A DNA stretch of 64,000 bases from Megalopta genalis (GCF_051020955.1 NW_027476271.1:186001-250000); one strand, 5' to 3'. Shown: positions 1-10,919, numbered from the stretch's first letter. Numbers and translations are program-made. The notes: generated by a model from the sequence alone, not told the origin.

Positions 1-248
1 TTGGATTTGAAGCTAAATCATGTGTTTCGCATGGACTTAAAGCTAACACGTTTGTTTCGCATGCAGTTGAACCTAAATCATGTATATCACAAGTATTTGA
101 AGCTAAACCATTTGATTCCCATGGATTTGGAGCTAAACCTACTACTTCGCATTGATTTGGAGCTAAATCATGTGTTTCGCATGGATTTAAAGATAACACG
201 ATTGTTTCGCATGCAGTTGAAGCTAAATCATGTATATCACAAGTATTT
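1..248 (+). repeat. Alpha module, 5'-truncated by window edge
   Basis: It matches the last eight units of the alpha module, including the marker A' unit GATTCCCATGGATTTG and the B' unit with CTACTACTTCGC. The rest lies outside the window. Confidence 0.9.
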
Positions 249-697
249 GAAGCTAAACCATTTGTTTCGCATGGATTCGTAAATCAGCCTTCTATTTCGC
301 ATTGATTTGAATCTAAATCATGAGTTTCGCATGGATTTGAAGCTAACTCGATTGTTTCGCCTGCATTCGAATCTAAATCATGTATATCGCTAATATTTGA
401 AGCTAATCCATTTGTTTGCATGGATTCGAAGATAAACCTTCTACTTCGTATAGATTTTAAGTTAAATCATGAGTTTCGCATGGATTTAAAGATAACTCGT
501 TTGTTTCGCTTGCAGTTGAATCTACATCATGTATATCACAAGTATTTGAAGCTAAACCATTTGATTCCCATGGATTTGGAGCTAAGCCTACTACTTCGCA
601 TTGATTTGGACCTAAATCATGTGTTTCGCATGGATTTAAAGATAACACGATTGTTTCGCATGCAGTTGAAGCTAAATCATGTATATCACAAGTATTT
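249..697 (+). repeat. Beta module copy 1 (449 bp)
   Basis: Fifteen units minus one base. The marker is the one-base deletion at 411-420, TTTGTTTGCATGG instead of TTTGTTTCGCATGG, which also removes the CpG. It is followed by the diverged unit with CTACTTCGTATAGA. In the LKLN frame the module carries a stop at its first B unit (GATTCGTAAATC) and a frameshift at the deletion. Confidence 0.9.
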
Positions 698-907
698 GAA
701 GCTAAACCATTTGTTTCGCATGGATTCGAAAATCAGCTTTCTATTTCGCATTGATTTGAAGCTAAATCATGAGTTTCGCATGGATTTGAAGCTAACTCGT
801 TTGTTTCGCATGGATTTGAAGCTAACTCGTTTGTTTCGCATGGATTTGAAGCTAACTCGTTTGTTTCGCATGCAGTTGAAGCAAAATCATGTATATCACA
901 AGTATTA
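698..907 (+). repeat. Short gamma module (7 units)
   Basis: It corresponds to the 3' part of gamma (A-B-C-D-D-D-E). Three D-type units stand in a row at 788-877. The final E unit has GAAGCAAAATC and ends GTATTA instead of GTATTT, which puts a TAG in the LKLN frame. Confidence 0.88.
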
Positions 908-1237
908 GAAGTTAAACCATTTGATTCGCTTGGATTTGAAGCTAAGCCTTCTACTTCGCATTGATTTGAAGCTTAATCATGTATTTCGCTTGGATTTGAA
1001 GCTAAATCATGTGTTTCGCATGGACTTAAAGCTAACACGTTTGTTTCGCATGCAGTTGAACCTAAATCATGTATATCACAAGTATTTGAAGCTAAACCAT
1101 TTGATTCCCATGGATTTGGAGCTAAACCTACTACTTCGCATTGATTTGGAGCTAAATCATGTGTTTCGCATGGATTTAAAGATAACACGATTGTTTCGCA
1201 TGCAGTTGAAGCTAAATCATGTATATCACAAGTATTA
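908..1237 (+). repeat. Alpha module copy 1 (330 bp)
   Basis: Eleven units in the order A-B-C-C-D-E-A-B-C-D-E. Diagnostic features are GATTCGCTTGG in the first unit, a HindIII hexamer (AAGCTT) at 969-974 in the third unit, and GATTCCCATGG in the seventh. Confidence 0.93.
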
Positions 1238-1567
1238 GAAGTTAAACCATTTGATTCGCTTGGATTTGAAGCTAAGCCTTCTACTTCGCATTGATTTGAA
1301 GCTTAATCATGTATTTCGCTTGGATTTGAAGCTAAATCATGTGTTTCGCATGGACTTAAAGCTAACACGTTTGTTTCGCATGCAGTTGAACCTAAATCAT
1401 GTATATCACAAGTATTTGAAGCTAAACCATTTGATTCCCATGGATTTGGAGCTAAACCTACTACTTCGCATTGATTTGGAGCTAAATCATGTGTTTCGCA
1501 TGGATTTAAAGATAACACGATTGTTTCGCATGCAGTTGAAGCTAAATCATGTATATCACAAGTATTT
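1238..1567 (+). repeat. Alpha module copy 2 (330 bp)
   Basis: Tandem neighbour of the preceding alpha copy at an exact 330-bp offset, apparently identical by eye apart from the final transition into beta. Confidence 0.93.
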
Positions 1568-2016
1568 GAAGCTAAACCATTTGTTTCGCATGGATTCGTA
1601 AATCAGCCTTCTATTTCGGATTGATTTGAATCTAAATCATGAGTTTCGCATGGATTTGAAGCTAACTCGATTGTTTCGCCTGCATTCGAATCTAAATCAT
1701 GTATATCGCTAATATTTGAAGCTAATCCATTTGTTTGCATGGATTCGAAGATAAACCTTCTACTTCGTATAGATTTTAAGTTAAATCATGAGTTTCGCAT
1801 GGATTTAAAGATAACTCGTTTGTTTCGCTTGCAGTTGAATCTACATCATGTATATCACAAGTATTTGAAGCTAAACCATTTGATTCCCATGGATTTGGAG
1901 CTAAGCCTACTACTTCGCATTGATTTGGAGCTAAATCATGTGTTTCGCATGGATTTAAAGATAACACGATTGTTTCGCATGCAGTTGAAGCTAAATCATG
2001 TATATCACAAGTATTT
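1568..2016 (+). repeat. Beta module copy 2 (449 bp)
   Basis: Same one-base deletion (1730-1739) and same in-frame TAA in the first B unit as beta copy 1. A private change gives TTTCGGATTG at about 1615-1622. Confidence 0.92.
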
Positions 2017-2526
2017 GTAGCTAAACCATTTGTTTCGCATGGATTCGAAAATCAGCCTTCTATTTCGCATTGATTTGAAGCTAAACCATGAGTTTCGCAT
2101 GGATTTGAAGCTAACTCGTTTGTTTCGCATGGATTTAAAGATAACTCGTTTGTTTCGCTTGCAGTTGAATATAAATCATGTATATCACAAGTATTTAAAG
2201 CTAAACCATTTGATTCCCATGTATTTGGAGCTAAGCCTACTACTTCGCATTGATTTGGAGCTAAATCATGTGTTTCGCATGGATTTAAAGATAACACGAT
2301 TGTTTCGCATGCAGTTGAAGCTAAATCATGTATATCACAAGTATTTGAAGCTAAACCATTTGTTTCGCATGGATTCGAAAATCAGCCTTCTATTTCGCAT
2401 TGATTTGAAGCTAAATCATGAGTTTCGCATGGATTTGAAGCTAACTCGTTTGTTTCGCATGGATTTGAAGCTAACTCGTTTGTTTCGCATGCAGTTGAAG
2501 CAAAATCATGTATATCACAAGTATTA
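2017..2526 (+). repeat. Gamma module copy 2 (510 bp)
   Basis: Seventeen units. It opens with GTAGCTAAACC (a TAG in the LKLN frame), contains AAACCATGAG in the third unit and GATTCCCATGTATTTGG in the seventh, and ends with GAAGCAAAATC. It has two D-type units near its 3' end, where the 540-bp copies have three. Confidence 0.92.
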
Positions 2527-2856
2527 GAAGTTAAACCATTTGATTCGCTTGGATTTGAAGCTAAGCCTTCTACTTCGCATTGATTTGAAGCTTAATCATG
2601 TATTTCGCTTGGATTTGAAGCTAAATCATGTGTTTCGCATGGACTTAAAGCTAACACGTTTGTTTCGCATGCAGTTGAACCTAAATCATGTATATCACAA
2701 GTATTTGAAGCTAAACCATTTGATTCCCATGGATTTGGAGCTAAACCTACTACTTCGCATTGATTTGGAGCTAAATCATGTGTTTCGCATGGATTTAAAG
2801 ATAACACGATTGTTTCGCATGCAGTTGAAGAAAAATCATGTATATCACAAGTGTTA
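2527..2856 (+). repeat. Alpha module copy 3 (330 bp)
   Basis: Full-length alpha. The last E unit is altered (GAAGAAAAATC, then GTGTTA), which separates it from the other copies. Confidence 0.92.
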
Positions 2857-3186
2857 GAAGCTGAACCATTTGATTCGCATGGATTTGAAGCTAAGCCTTC
2901 TACTTCGCATTGATTTGAAGCTTAATCATGTATTTCGCTTGGATTTGAAGCTAAATCATGTGTTTCGCACGGACTTAAAGCTAACACGTTTGTTGCGCAT
3001 GCAGTTGAACCTAAATCATGTATATCACAAGTATTTGAAGCTAAACAATTTGATTCCCATGGATTTGGAGCTAAACCTACTACTTCGCATTGATTTGGGG
3101 CTAAATCATGTGTTTCGCATGAATTTAAAGCTAACACGTTTGTTTCGCATGCAGTTGAAGCTAAATCATGTATATCACAAGTATTT
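2857..3186 (+). repeat. Alpha module copy 4, diverged
   Basis: Same unit order and the AAGCTT hexamer (2918-2923), but it has GATTCGCATGG in the first unit, TTTGTTGCGC in the D unit and CATGAATTT near the end. It is the most diverged alpha copy. Confidence 0.9.
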
Positions 3187-3517
3187 GACGATAATCCATT
3201 TGATTCGCATGGATTTGAAGCTAAGCCTTCTACTTCGCATTGATTTGAAGTTAAATCAAGTGTGTCGTTTGTATTTGAATCTAACTCGTTTGTTTCGCAT
3301 ACAGTTGAAGCTATATCACTGATGTTCGCAAGTATTTGAAGCTAAATCATTCGTTTCGCATGGATTCGAAAACCAGCCTTCTATTTCGCACTGATTCGAA
3401 GCTAAATCATGCGTTTCGCATGGAATTGAAACTATCTCGTTCGTTTCGCATGGATTTGAAGTTAACTCGATTGTTTCGCATGCAGTTGAAGCTAAATCAT
3501 GTATATCACAAGTATTT
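3187..3517 (+). repeat. Linker of diverged units between alpha and beta
   Basis: Eleven units plus one base that do not match alpha, beta or gamma. The extra base is in the unit with CTGATGTTCGCAAG (about 3311-3340). This 31-bp unit type recurs at HOR edges further right. Confidence 0.85.
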
Positions 3518-3966
3518 GAAGCTAAACCATTTGTTTCGCATGGATTCGTAAATCAGCCTTCTATTTCGCATTGATTTGAATCTAAATCATGAGTTTCGCA
3601 TGGATTTGAAGCTAACTCGATTGTTTCGCCTGCATTCGAATCTAAATCATGTATATCGCTAATATTTGAAGCTAATCCATTTGTTTGCATGGATTCGAAG
3701 ATAAACCTTCTACTTCGTATAGATTTTAAGTTAAATCATGAGTTTCGCATGGATTTAAAGATAACTCGTTTGTTTCGCTTGCAGTTGAATCTACATCATG
3801 TATATCACAAGTATTTGAAGCTAAACCATTTGATTCCCATGGATTTGGAGCTAAGCCTACTACTTCGCATTGATTTGGAGCTAAATCATGTGTTTCGCAT
3901 GGATTTAAAGATAACACGATTGTTTCGCATGCAGTTGAAGCTAAATCATGTATATCACAAGTATTT
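3518..3966 (+). repeat. Beta module copy 3 (449 bp)
   Basis: Matches beta copies 1 and 2, including the one-base deletion (3680-3689) and the in-frame stop in its first B unit. Confidence 0.92.
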
Positions 3967-4506
3967 GTAGCTAAACCATTTGTTTCGCATGGATTCGAAA
4001 ATCAGCCTTCTATTTCGCATTGATTTGAAGCTAAACCATGAGTTTCGCATGGATTTGAAGCTAACTCGTTTGTTTCGCATGGATTTAAAGATAACTCGTT
4101 TGTTTCGCTTGCAGTTGAATCTAAATCATGTATATCACAAGTATTTAAAGCTAAACCATTTGATTCCCATGTATTTGGAGCTAAGCCTACTACTTCGCAT
4201 TGATTTGGAGCTAAATCATGTGTTTCGCATGGATTTAAAGATAACACGACTGTTTCGCATGCAGTTGAAGCTAAATCATGTATATCACAAGTATTTGAAG
4301 CTAAACCATTTGTTTCGCATGGATTCGAAAATCAGCCTTCTATTTCGCATTGATTTGAAGCTAAATCATGAGTTTCGCATGGATTTGAAGCTAACTCGTT
4401 TGTTTCGCATGGATTTGAAGCTAACTCGTTTGTTTCGCATGGATTTGAAGCTAACTCGTTTGTTTCGCATGCAGTTGAAGCAAAATCATGTATATCACAA
4501 GTATTA
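3967..4506 (+). repeat. Gamma module copy 3 (540 bp)
   Basis: Eighteen units: gamma with three consecutive D-type units (about 4387-4476) instead of two. It opens with GTAGCTAAACC. Confidence 0.92.
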
Positions 4507-4836
4507 GAAGTTAAACCATTTGATTCGCTTGGATTTGAAGCTAAGCCTTCTACTTCGCATTGATTTGAAGCTTAATCATGTATTTCGCTTGGATTTGAAG
4601 CTAAATCATGTGTTTCGCATGGACTTAAAGCTAACACGTTTGTTTCGCATGCAGTTGAACCTAAATCATGTATATCACAAGTATTTGAAGCTAAACCATT
4701 TGATTCCCATGGATTTGGAGCTAAACCTACTACTTCGCATTGATTTGGAGCTAAATCATGTGTTTCGCATGGATTTAAAGATAACACGATTGTTTCGCAT
4801 GCAGTTGAAGCTAAATCATGTATATCACAAGTATTT
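4507..4836 (+). repeat. Alpha module copy 5 (330 bp)
   Basis: Full-length alpha, indistinguishable by eye from copies 1 and 2. Confidence 0.92.
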
Positions 4837-5376
4837 GAAGCTAAACCATTTGTTTCGCATGGATTCGTAAATCAGCCTTCTATTTCGCATTGATTTGAAG
4901 CTAAACCATGAGTTTCGCATGGATTTGAAGCTAACTCGTTTGTTTCGCATGGATTTAAAGATAACTCGTTTGTTTCGCTTGCAGTTGAATCTAAATCATG
5001 TATATCACAAGTATTTAAAGCTAAACCATTTGATTCCCATGTATTTGGAGCTAAGCCTACTACTTCGCATTGATTTGGAGCTAAATCATGTGTTTCGCAT
5101 GGATTTAAAGATAACACGATTGTTTCGCATGCAGTTGAAGCTAAATCATGTATATCACAAGTATTTGAAGCTAAACCATTTGTTTCGCATGGATTCGAAA
5201 ATCAGCCTTCTATTTCGCATTGATTTGAAGCTAAATCATGAGTTTCGCATGGATTTGAAGCTAACTCGTTTGTTTCGCATGGATTTGAAGCTAACTCGTT
5301 TGTTTCGCATGGATTTGAAGCTAACTCGTTTGTTTCGCATGCAGTTGAAGCAAAATCATGTATATCACAAGTATTA
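4837..5376 (+). repeat. Gamma module copy 4 with a beta-like first unit (540 bp)
   Basis: The first two units are of beta type (GAAGCTAAACC, then GATTCGTAAATC). From AAACCATGAG onward it is gamma with three D units. The join looks like a crossover between a beta start and a gamma start within their shared first two units. With the next alpha it repeats the preceding gamma-alpha pair at an 870-bp offset. Confidence 0.88.
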
Positions 5377-5706
5377 GAAGTTAAACCATTTGATTCGCTT
5401 GGATTTGAAGCTAAGCCTTCTACTTCGCATTGATTTGAAGCTTAATCATGTATTTCGCTTGGATTTGAAGCTAAATCATGTGTTTCGCATGGACTTAAAG
5501 CTAACACGTTTGTTTCGCATGCAGTTGAACCTAAATCATGTATATCACAAGTATTTGAAGCTAAACCATTTGATTCCCATGGATTTGGAGCTAAACCTAC
5601 TACTTCGCATTGATTTGGAGCTAAATCATGTGTTTCGCATGGATTTAAAGATAACACGATTGTTTCGCATGCAGTTGAAGCTAAATCATGTATATCACAA
5701 GTATTT
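5377..5706 (+). repeat. Alpha module copy 6 (330 bp)
   Basis: Full-length alpha. It starts the 1,289-bp alpha-beta-gamma set that mirrors 1238-2526. Confidence 0.92.
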
Positions 5707-6155
5707 GAAGCTAAACCATTTGTTTCGCATGGATTCGTAAATCAGCCTTCTATTTCGCATTGATTTGAATCTAAATCATGAGTTTCGCATGGATTTGAAG
5801 CTAACTCGATTGTTTCGCCTGCATTCGAATCTAAATCATGTATATCGCTAATATTTGAAGCTAATCCATTTGTTTGCATGGATTCGAAAATAAACCTTCT
5901 ACTTCGTATAGATTTTAAGTTAAATCATGAGTTTCGCATGGATTTAAAGATAACTCGTTTGTTTCTCTTGCAGTTGAATCTACATCATGTATATCACAAG
6001 TATTTGAAGCTAAACCATTTGATTCCCATGGATTTGGAGCTAAGCCTACTACTTCGCATTGATTTGGAGCTAAATCATGTGTTTCGCATGGATTTAAAGA
6101 TAACACGATTGTTTCGCATGCAGTTGAAGCTAAATCATGTATATCACAAGTATTT
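5707..6155 (+). repeat. Beta module copy 4 (449 bp)
   Basis: Carries the shared deletion (5869-5878). Private changes are GATTCGAAAATAAACC and TTTCTCTTGCAG. Confidence 0.92.
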
Positions 6156-6665
6156 GTAGCTAAACCATTTGTTTCGCATGGATTCGAAAATCAGCCTTCT
6201 ATTTCGCATTGATTTGAAGCTAAACCATGAGTTTCGCATGGATTTGAAGCTAACTCGTTTGTTTCGCATGGATTTAAAGATAACTCGTTTGTTTCGCTTG
6301 CAGTTGAATATAAATCATGTATATCACAAGTATTTAAAGCTAAACCATTTGATTCCCATGTATTTGGAGCTAAGCCTAATACTTCGCATTGATTTGGAGC
6401 TAAATCATGTGTTTCGCATGGATTTAAAGATAACACGATTGTTTCGCATGCAGTTGAAGCTAAATCATGTATATCACAAGTATTTGAAGCTAAACCATTT
6501 GTTTCGCATGGATTCGAAAATCAGCCTTCTATTTCGCATTGATTTGAAGCTAAATCATGAGTTTCGCATGGATTTGAAGCTAACTCGTTTGTTTCGCATG
6601 GATTTGAAGCTAACTCGTTTGTTTCGCATGCAGTTGAAGCAAAATCATGTATATCACAAGTATTA
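6156..6665 (+). repeat. Gamma module copy 5 (510 bp)
   Basis: Two D units near the end. It shares GAATATAAATC with gamma copy 2 and has CCTAATACTTCGC as a private change. Confidence 0.92.
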
Positions 6666-6995
6666 GAAGTTAAACCATTTGATTCGCTTGGATTTGAAGC
6701 TAAGCCTTCTACTTCGCATTGATTTGAAGCTTAATCATGTATTTCGCTTGGATTTGAAGCTAAATCATGTGTTTCGCATTGACTTAAAGCTAACACGTTT
6801 GTTTCGCATGCAGTTGAACCTAAATCATGTATATCACAAGTATTTGAAGCTAAACCATTTGATTCCCATGGATTTGGAGCTAAACCTACTACTTCGCATT
6901 GATTTGGAGCTAAATCATGTGTTTCGCATGGATTTAAAGATAACACGATTGTTTCGCATGCAGTTGAAGCTAAATCATGTATATCACAAGTATTT
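6666..6995 (+). repeat. Alpha module copy 7 (330 bp)
   Basis: Alpha with TTTCGCATTGACTTA in place of the usual CATGGACTTA. Alpha copy 9 has the same change, which marks the two as closer relatives. Confidence 0.92.
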
Positions 6996-7175
6996 GAAGC
7001 TAAACCATTTTTTTCGCATGGATTCGAAAATCAGCCTTCTATTTCGCATTGATTTGAAGCTAAATCATGAGTTTCGCATGGATTTGAAGCTAACTCGTTT
7101 GCTTCGCATGGATTTGAAGCTAACTCGTTTGTTTCGCATGCAGTTGAAGCAAAATCATGTATATCACAAGTATTA
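6996..7175 (+). repeat. Short gamma module (6 units, 180 bp)
   Basis: The 3' part of gamma (A-B-C-D-D-E) inserted between two alpha copies. CCATTTTTTTCGC in the first unit and TTTGCTTCGC in a D unit are private changes. Confidence 0.88.
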
Positions 7176-7505
7176 GAAGTTAAACCATTTGATTCGCTTG
7201 GATTTGAAGCTAAGCCTTCTACTTCGCATTGATTTGAAGCTTAATCATGTATTTCGCTTGGATTTGAAGCTAAATCATGTGTTTCGCATGGACTTAAAGC
7301 TAACACGTTTGTGTCGCATGCAGTTGAACCTAAATCATGTATATCACAAGCATTTTAAGCTAAACCATTTGATTCCCATGGATTTGGAGCTAAACCTACT
7401 ACTTCGCATTGATTTGGAGCTAAATCATGTGTTTCGCATGGTTTTAAAGATAACACGATTGTTTCGCATGCAGTTGAAGCTAAATCATGTATCTCACAAG
7501 TATTT
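7176..7505 (+). repeat. Alpha module copy 8 (330 bp)
   Basis: Alpha with several private changes: TTTGTGTCGCATGC, AAGCATTTTAAGC, ATGGTTTTAAAG and GTATCTCACAAG. Confidence 0.92.
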
Positions 7506-7685
7506 GAAGCTAAACCATTTGTTTCGCATGGATTCGAAAATCAGTCTTCTATTTCGCAATGATTTGATGCTAAATCATGTGTTTCTCATGGATTTGAAGC
7601 TAACTCGTTTCTATCGCATGGATTTATAGCTAACTCGTTTATTTCGCATGCTGTTGAAGCTAAATCTAGTATATCACAAGTATTT
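7506..7685 (+). repeat. Linker of six diverged units
   Basis: Contains TTTCTATCGCATGG, GATTTATAGCT (a stop in the LKLN frame) and AAATCTAGTATATC. These variants recur at 9.3-9.4 kb, 10.5-10.6 kb and 40.5-41.0 kb. Confidence 0.85.
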
Positions 7686-8134
7686 GAAGCTAAACCATTT
7701 GTTTCGCATGTATTCGAAGATCAGCCTTCTATTTCGCATTGATTTGAAGCTAAATCATGAGTTTCGCATGGATTTGAAGCTAACTCGATTGTTTCGCCTG
7801 CATTCGAATCTAAATCATGTATATCGCTAATATTTGAAGCTAATACATTTGTTTGCATGGATTCGAAGATAAACCTTCTACTTCGTATAGATTTTAAGTT
7901 AAATCATGAGTTTCGCATGGATTTAAAGATAACTCGTTTGTTTCGCTTGCAGTTGAATCTAAATCATGTATATCACAAGTATTTGAAGCTAAACCATTTG
8001 ATTCCCATGGATTTGGAGCTAAGCCTACTACTTCGCATTGATTTGGAGCTAAATCATGTGTTTCGCATGGATTTAAAGATAACACGATTGTTTCGCATGC
8101 AGTTGAAGCTAAATCATGTATATCACAAGTATTT
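7686..8134 (+). repeat. Beta module copy 5 (449 bp)
   Basis: Has the shared deletion (7848-7857). The first units differ from other beta copies (CATGTATTCGAAGATC), so the in-frame TAA of the first B unit is absent here. Confidence 0.9.
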
Positions 8135-8644
8135 GTAGCTAAACCATTTGTTTCGCATGGATTCGAAAATCAGCCTTCTATTTCGCATTGATTTGAAGCT
8201 AAACCATGAGTTTCGCATGGATTTGAAGCTAACTCGTTTGTTTCGCATGGATTTAAAGATAACTCGTTTGTTTCGCTTGCAGTTGAATCTAAATCATGTA
8301 TATCACAAGTATTTAAAGCTAAACCATTTGATTCCCATGTATTTGGAGCTAAGCCTACTACTTCGCATTGATTTGGAGCTAAATCATGTGTTTCGCATGG
8401 ATTTAAAGATAACACGATTGTTTCGCATGCAGTTGAAGCTAAATCATGTATATCACAAGTATTTGAAGCTAAACCATTTGTTTCGCATGGATTCGAAAAT
8501 CAGCATTCTATTTCGCATTGATTTGAAGCTAAATCATGAGTTTCGCATGGATTTGAAGCTAACTCGTTTGTTTCGCATGGATTTGAAGCTAACTCGTTTG
8601 CTTCGCATGCAGTTGAAGCAAAATCATGTATATCACAAGTATTA
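8135..8644 (+). repeat. Gamma module copy 6 (510 bp)
   Basis: Two D units near the end. It has GAATCTAAATC in the E unit, as gamma copies 3 and 4 do. Confidence 0.92.
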
Positions 8645-8974
8645 GAAGTTAAACCATTTGATTCGCTTGGATTTGAAGCTAAGCCTTCTACTTCGCATTG
8701 ATTTGAAGCTTAATCATGTATTTCGCTTGGATTTGAAGCTAAATCATGTGTTTCGCATTGACTTAAAGCTAACACGTTTTTTTCGCATGCAGTTGAACCT
8801 AAATCATGTATATCACAAGTATTTGAAGCTAAACCATTTGATTCCCATGGATTTGGAGCTAAACCTACTACTTCGCATTGATTTGGAGCTAAATCATGTG
8901 TTTCGCATGGATTTAAAGATAACACGATTGTTTCGCATGCAGTTGAAGCTAAATCATGTATATCACAAGTATTT
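8645..8974 (+). repeat. Alpha module copy 9 (330 bp)
   Basis: Last alpha in the window. It shares CATTGACTTA with copy 7 and has a T-run in CGTTTTTTTCGC. Confidence 0.92.
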
Positions 8975-9244
8975 GAAGCTAAACCATTTGTTTTGCGTGG
9001 TTTCGAAAATCAGCCTTCTATTTCGCATTGGTTTGAAGCTAAATCACGTGTTTCTCATGGATTTGAAGCTAACTCGTTTCTATCGCATGGATTTAAAGCT
9101 CACTCGTTTATCTCGTCTGCATTTGAAGCTAAATCATGTATATCACAAATATTTGAAGCCAAACCATTTGTTTCGCATGGATTTGAAGCTAACTCGTTTG
9201 TTTCGCATGCAGTTGAAGAAAAATCATGTATATCACAAGTATTT
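8975..9244 (+). repeat. Diverged units at the right edge of Block I
   Basis: Nine units with scattered substitutions (TTTTGCGTGGTTTCG, CACGTGTTTCTC, TTATCTCGTCTGC). No module of Block I matches. The FEAK frame is open at 8993-9301 because the usual stop-forming changes are absent. Confidence 0.85.
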
Positions 9245-9720
9245 GAAGCTAAACCATTTGATTCCCATGAATTTGGTGCTAAGCCTTCTATTTCGCAATG
9301 ATTTGATGCTAAATCATGTGCTTCTCATGGATTTGAAGCTAACTCTTTTCTATCGCATGGATTTATAGCTAACTCGTTTATTTCGCATGCTGTTGAAGCT
9401 AAATCTAGTATATCAAAAGTATTTCAAGCTAAACCATTCGTTTCGCATGGATTTGAAGCTTGGCCTTCTACTTCGCATGCATTCGAAGCTAAATCATGTG
9501 TTTCGATTGGATTTGAAGCTAACTCGTTTGTTTCACATGCAGTTGAAGCTAGTCATGTATATCACAAGTATTTAAAGCTAAACCATTCGTTTCGCATGGA
9601 TTTCAAGCTAAGCCTTCTACTTCGCATTGATTTGAAGCTAAATCATGTGTTTCGCATGGACATAAAGCTAACACGTTTGTTTCGCATGCAGTTGAACCTA
9701 AATCATGTATATCACAAGTA
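9245..9720 (+). repeat. 476-bp duplicated segment, copy 1
   Basis: Matches 10444-10919 at offset 1,199. Both carry a one-base deletion in the E unit (GAAGCTAGTCATG, at about 9544-9556 here), which explains why the offset is one short of a multiple of 30. Confidence 0.9.
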
Positions 9721-10443
9721 TGTGATCCTAAACCATTTGTTTCGGATGGATTTGAAGCTAACTCGTTTGTTTCGCATGCGTTTGAAGCTATATAACTTAT
9801 ATCGCAAGAATTTGAAGCTAAATCATTCGCGTCGCATGGATTTGAAGCTAAGCCTTCTATTTCGCATTGATTTGAAGCTAAATCACGTGTTTCGAAAGGC
9901 TTTGAAGCTAACTAGTTCTTTTCTCATGCAGTTGAATCTAAATCATGTATATCACAAGTATTTGATGCTAAACCATTTGATTCGCATGGATTTGAAGCTT
10001 AGCCTTCTACTTCGCATTGATGTGAAGCTAAATTATGTGTTTTGCATGGATTTAAAGCTAACACGTTTGTTTCGCATGCAGTTGAAGCTAAATGATGTAT
10101 ATCACAAGTATTTGAAGCTAAACCATTTGTTTCGCATGGATTAGAAAATCAGCCTTCTATTTCGCATTGATTTGAAGCTAAATCATGCGTTTCAGATGGA
10201 ATTGAAGCTATCTCGTTTGTTTCGCATGGATTTGAAGCTAACTCGTCTGTTTCGCCTGCATTTGAAGCTAAATCATGTATATCACAAATATTTGAAGCTA
10301 ATCCATTTGTTCCGCATGCATTCGACGATAAACCTTCTACTTCGCATTGATTTTAAGTTAAATCATGTATTTCGCATGGATTTAAAGATAACACGTTTGT
10401 TTCGCATGCAGTTGAAGCTAAATCACGTATATCACAAGTATTT
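9721..10443 (+). repeat. Diverged 30-mer units between the two 476-bp copies
   Basis: Ordinary A-E cycling with many private changes (TATGTGATCC, CGCGTCGCATGG, TTCGAAAGGC). No longer segment within the window was recognised as its copy. Confidence 0.85.
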
Positions 10444-10919
10444 GAAGCTAAACCATTTGATTCCCATGAATTTGGAGCTAAGCCTTCTATTTCGCAATGA
10501 TTTGATGCTAAATCATGTGCTTCTCATGGATTTGAAGCTAACTCGTTTCTATCGCATGGATTTATAGCTAACTCGTTTATTTCGCATGCTGTTGAAGCTA
10601 AATCTAGTATATCAAAAGTATTTCAAGCTAAACCATTCGTTTCGCATGGATTTGAAGCTTGGCCTTCTACTTCGCATGCATTCGAAGCTAAATCATGTGT
10701 TTCGATTGGATTTGAAGCTAACTCGTTTGTTTCACATGCAGTTGAAGCTAGTCATGTATATCACAAGTATTTAAAGCTAAACCATTCGTTTCGCATGGAT
10801 TTGAAGCTAAGCCTTCTACTTCGCATTGATTTGAAGCTAAATCATGTGTTTCGCATGGACATAAAGCTAACACGTTTGTTTCGCATGCAGTTGAACCTAA
10901 ATCATGTATATCACAAGTA
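10444..10919 (+). repeat. 476-bp duplicated segment, copy 2
   Basis: Second copy of 9245-9720 with very few differences, for example GGATTTGAAGC here against GGATTTCAAGC at 9599-9609. It carries the same one-base deletion. Confidence 0.9.

Larger units (their letters stand above)
1..8974 (+). repeat. Block I: mosaic of alpha, beta and gamma modules
   Basis: This block tiles almost completely with three higher-order modules, joined exactly at 30-mer boundaries. The order is alpha(part)-beta-gamma(short)-alpha-alpha-beta-gamma-alpha-alpha-linker-beta-gamma-alpha-gamma-alpha-beta-gamma-alpha-gamma(short)-alpha-linker-beta-gamma-alpha. Copies of each module are nearly identical, so amplification here is recent compared with 54-64 kb. 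The stretch 1238-2526 recurs at 5377-6665 (offset 4,139) with only a few differences. Both share the variant GAATATAAATC in the E unit of gamma. Confidence 0.92.

Noticed and set aside
8993..9301. FEAK-frame ORF as a gene
   Set aside because: It is the longest run I can see in the frame most prone to stops. It lies in a diverged stretch where chance removed stop codons, with no start context.
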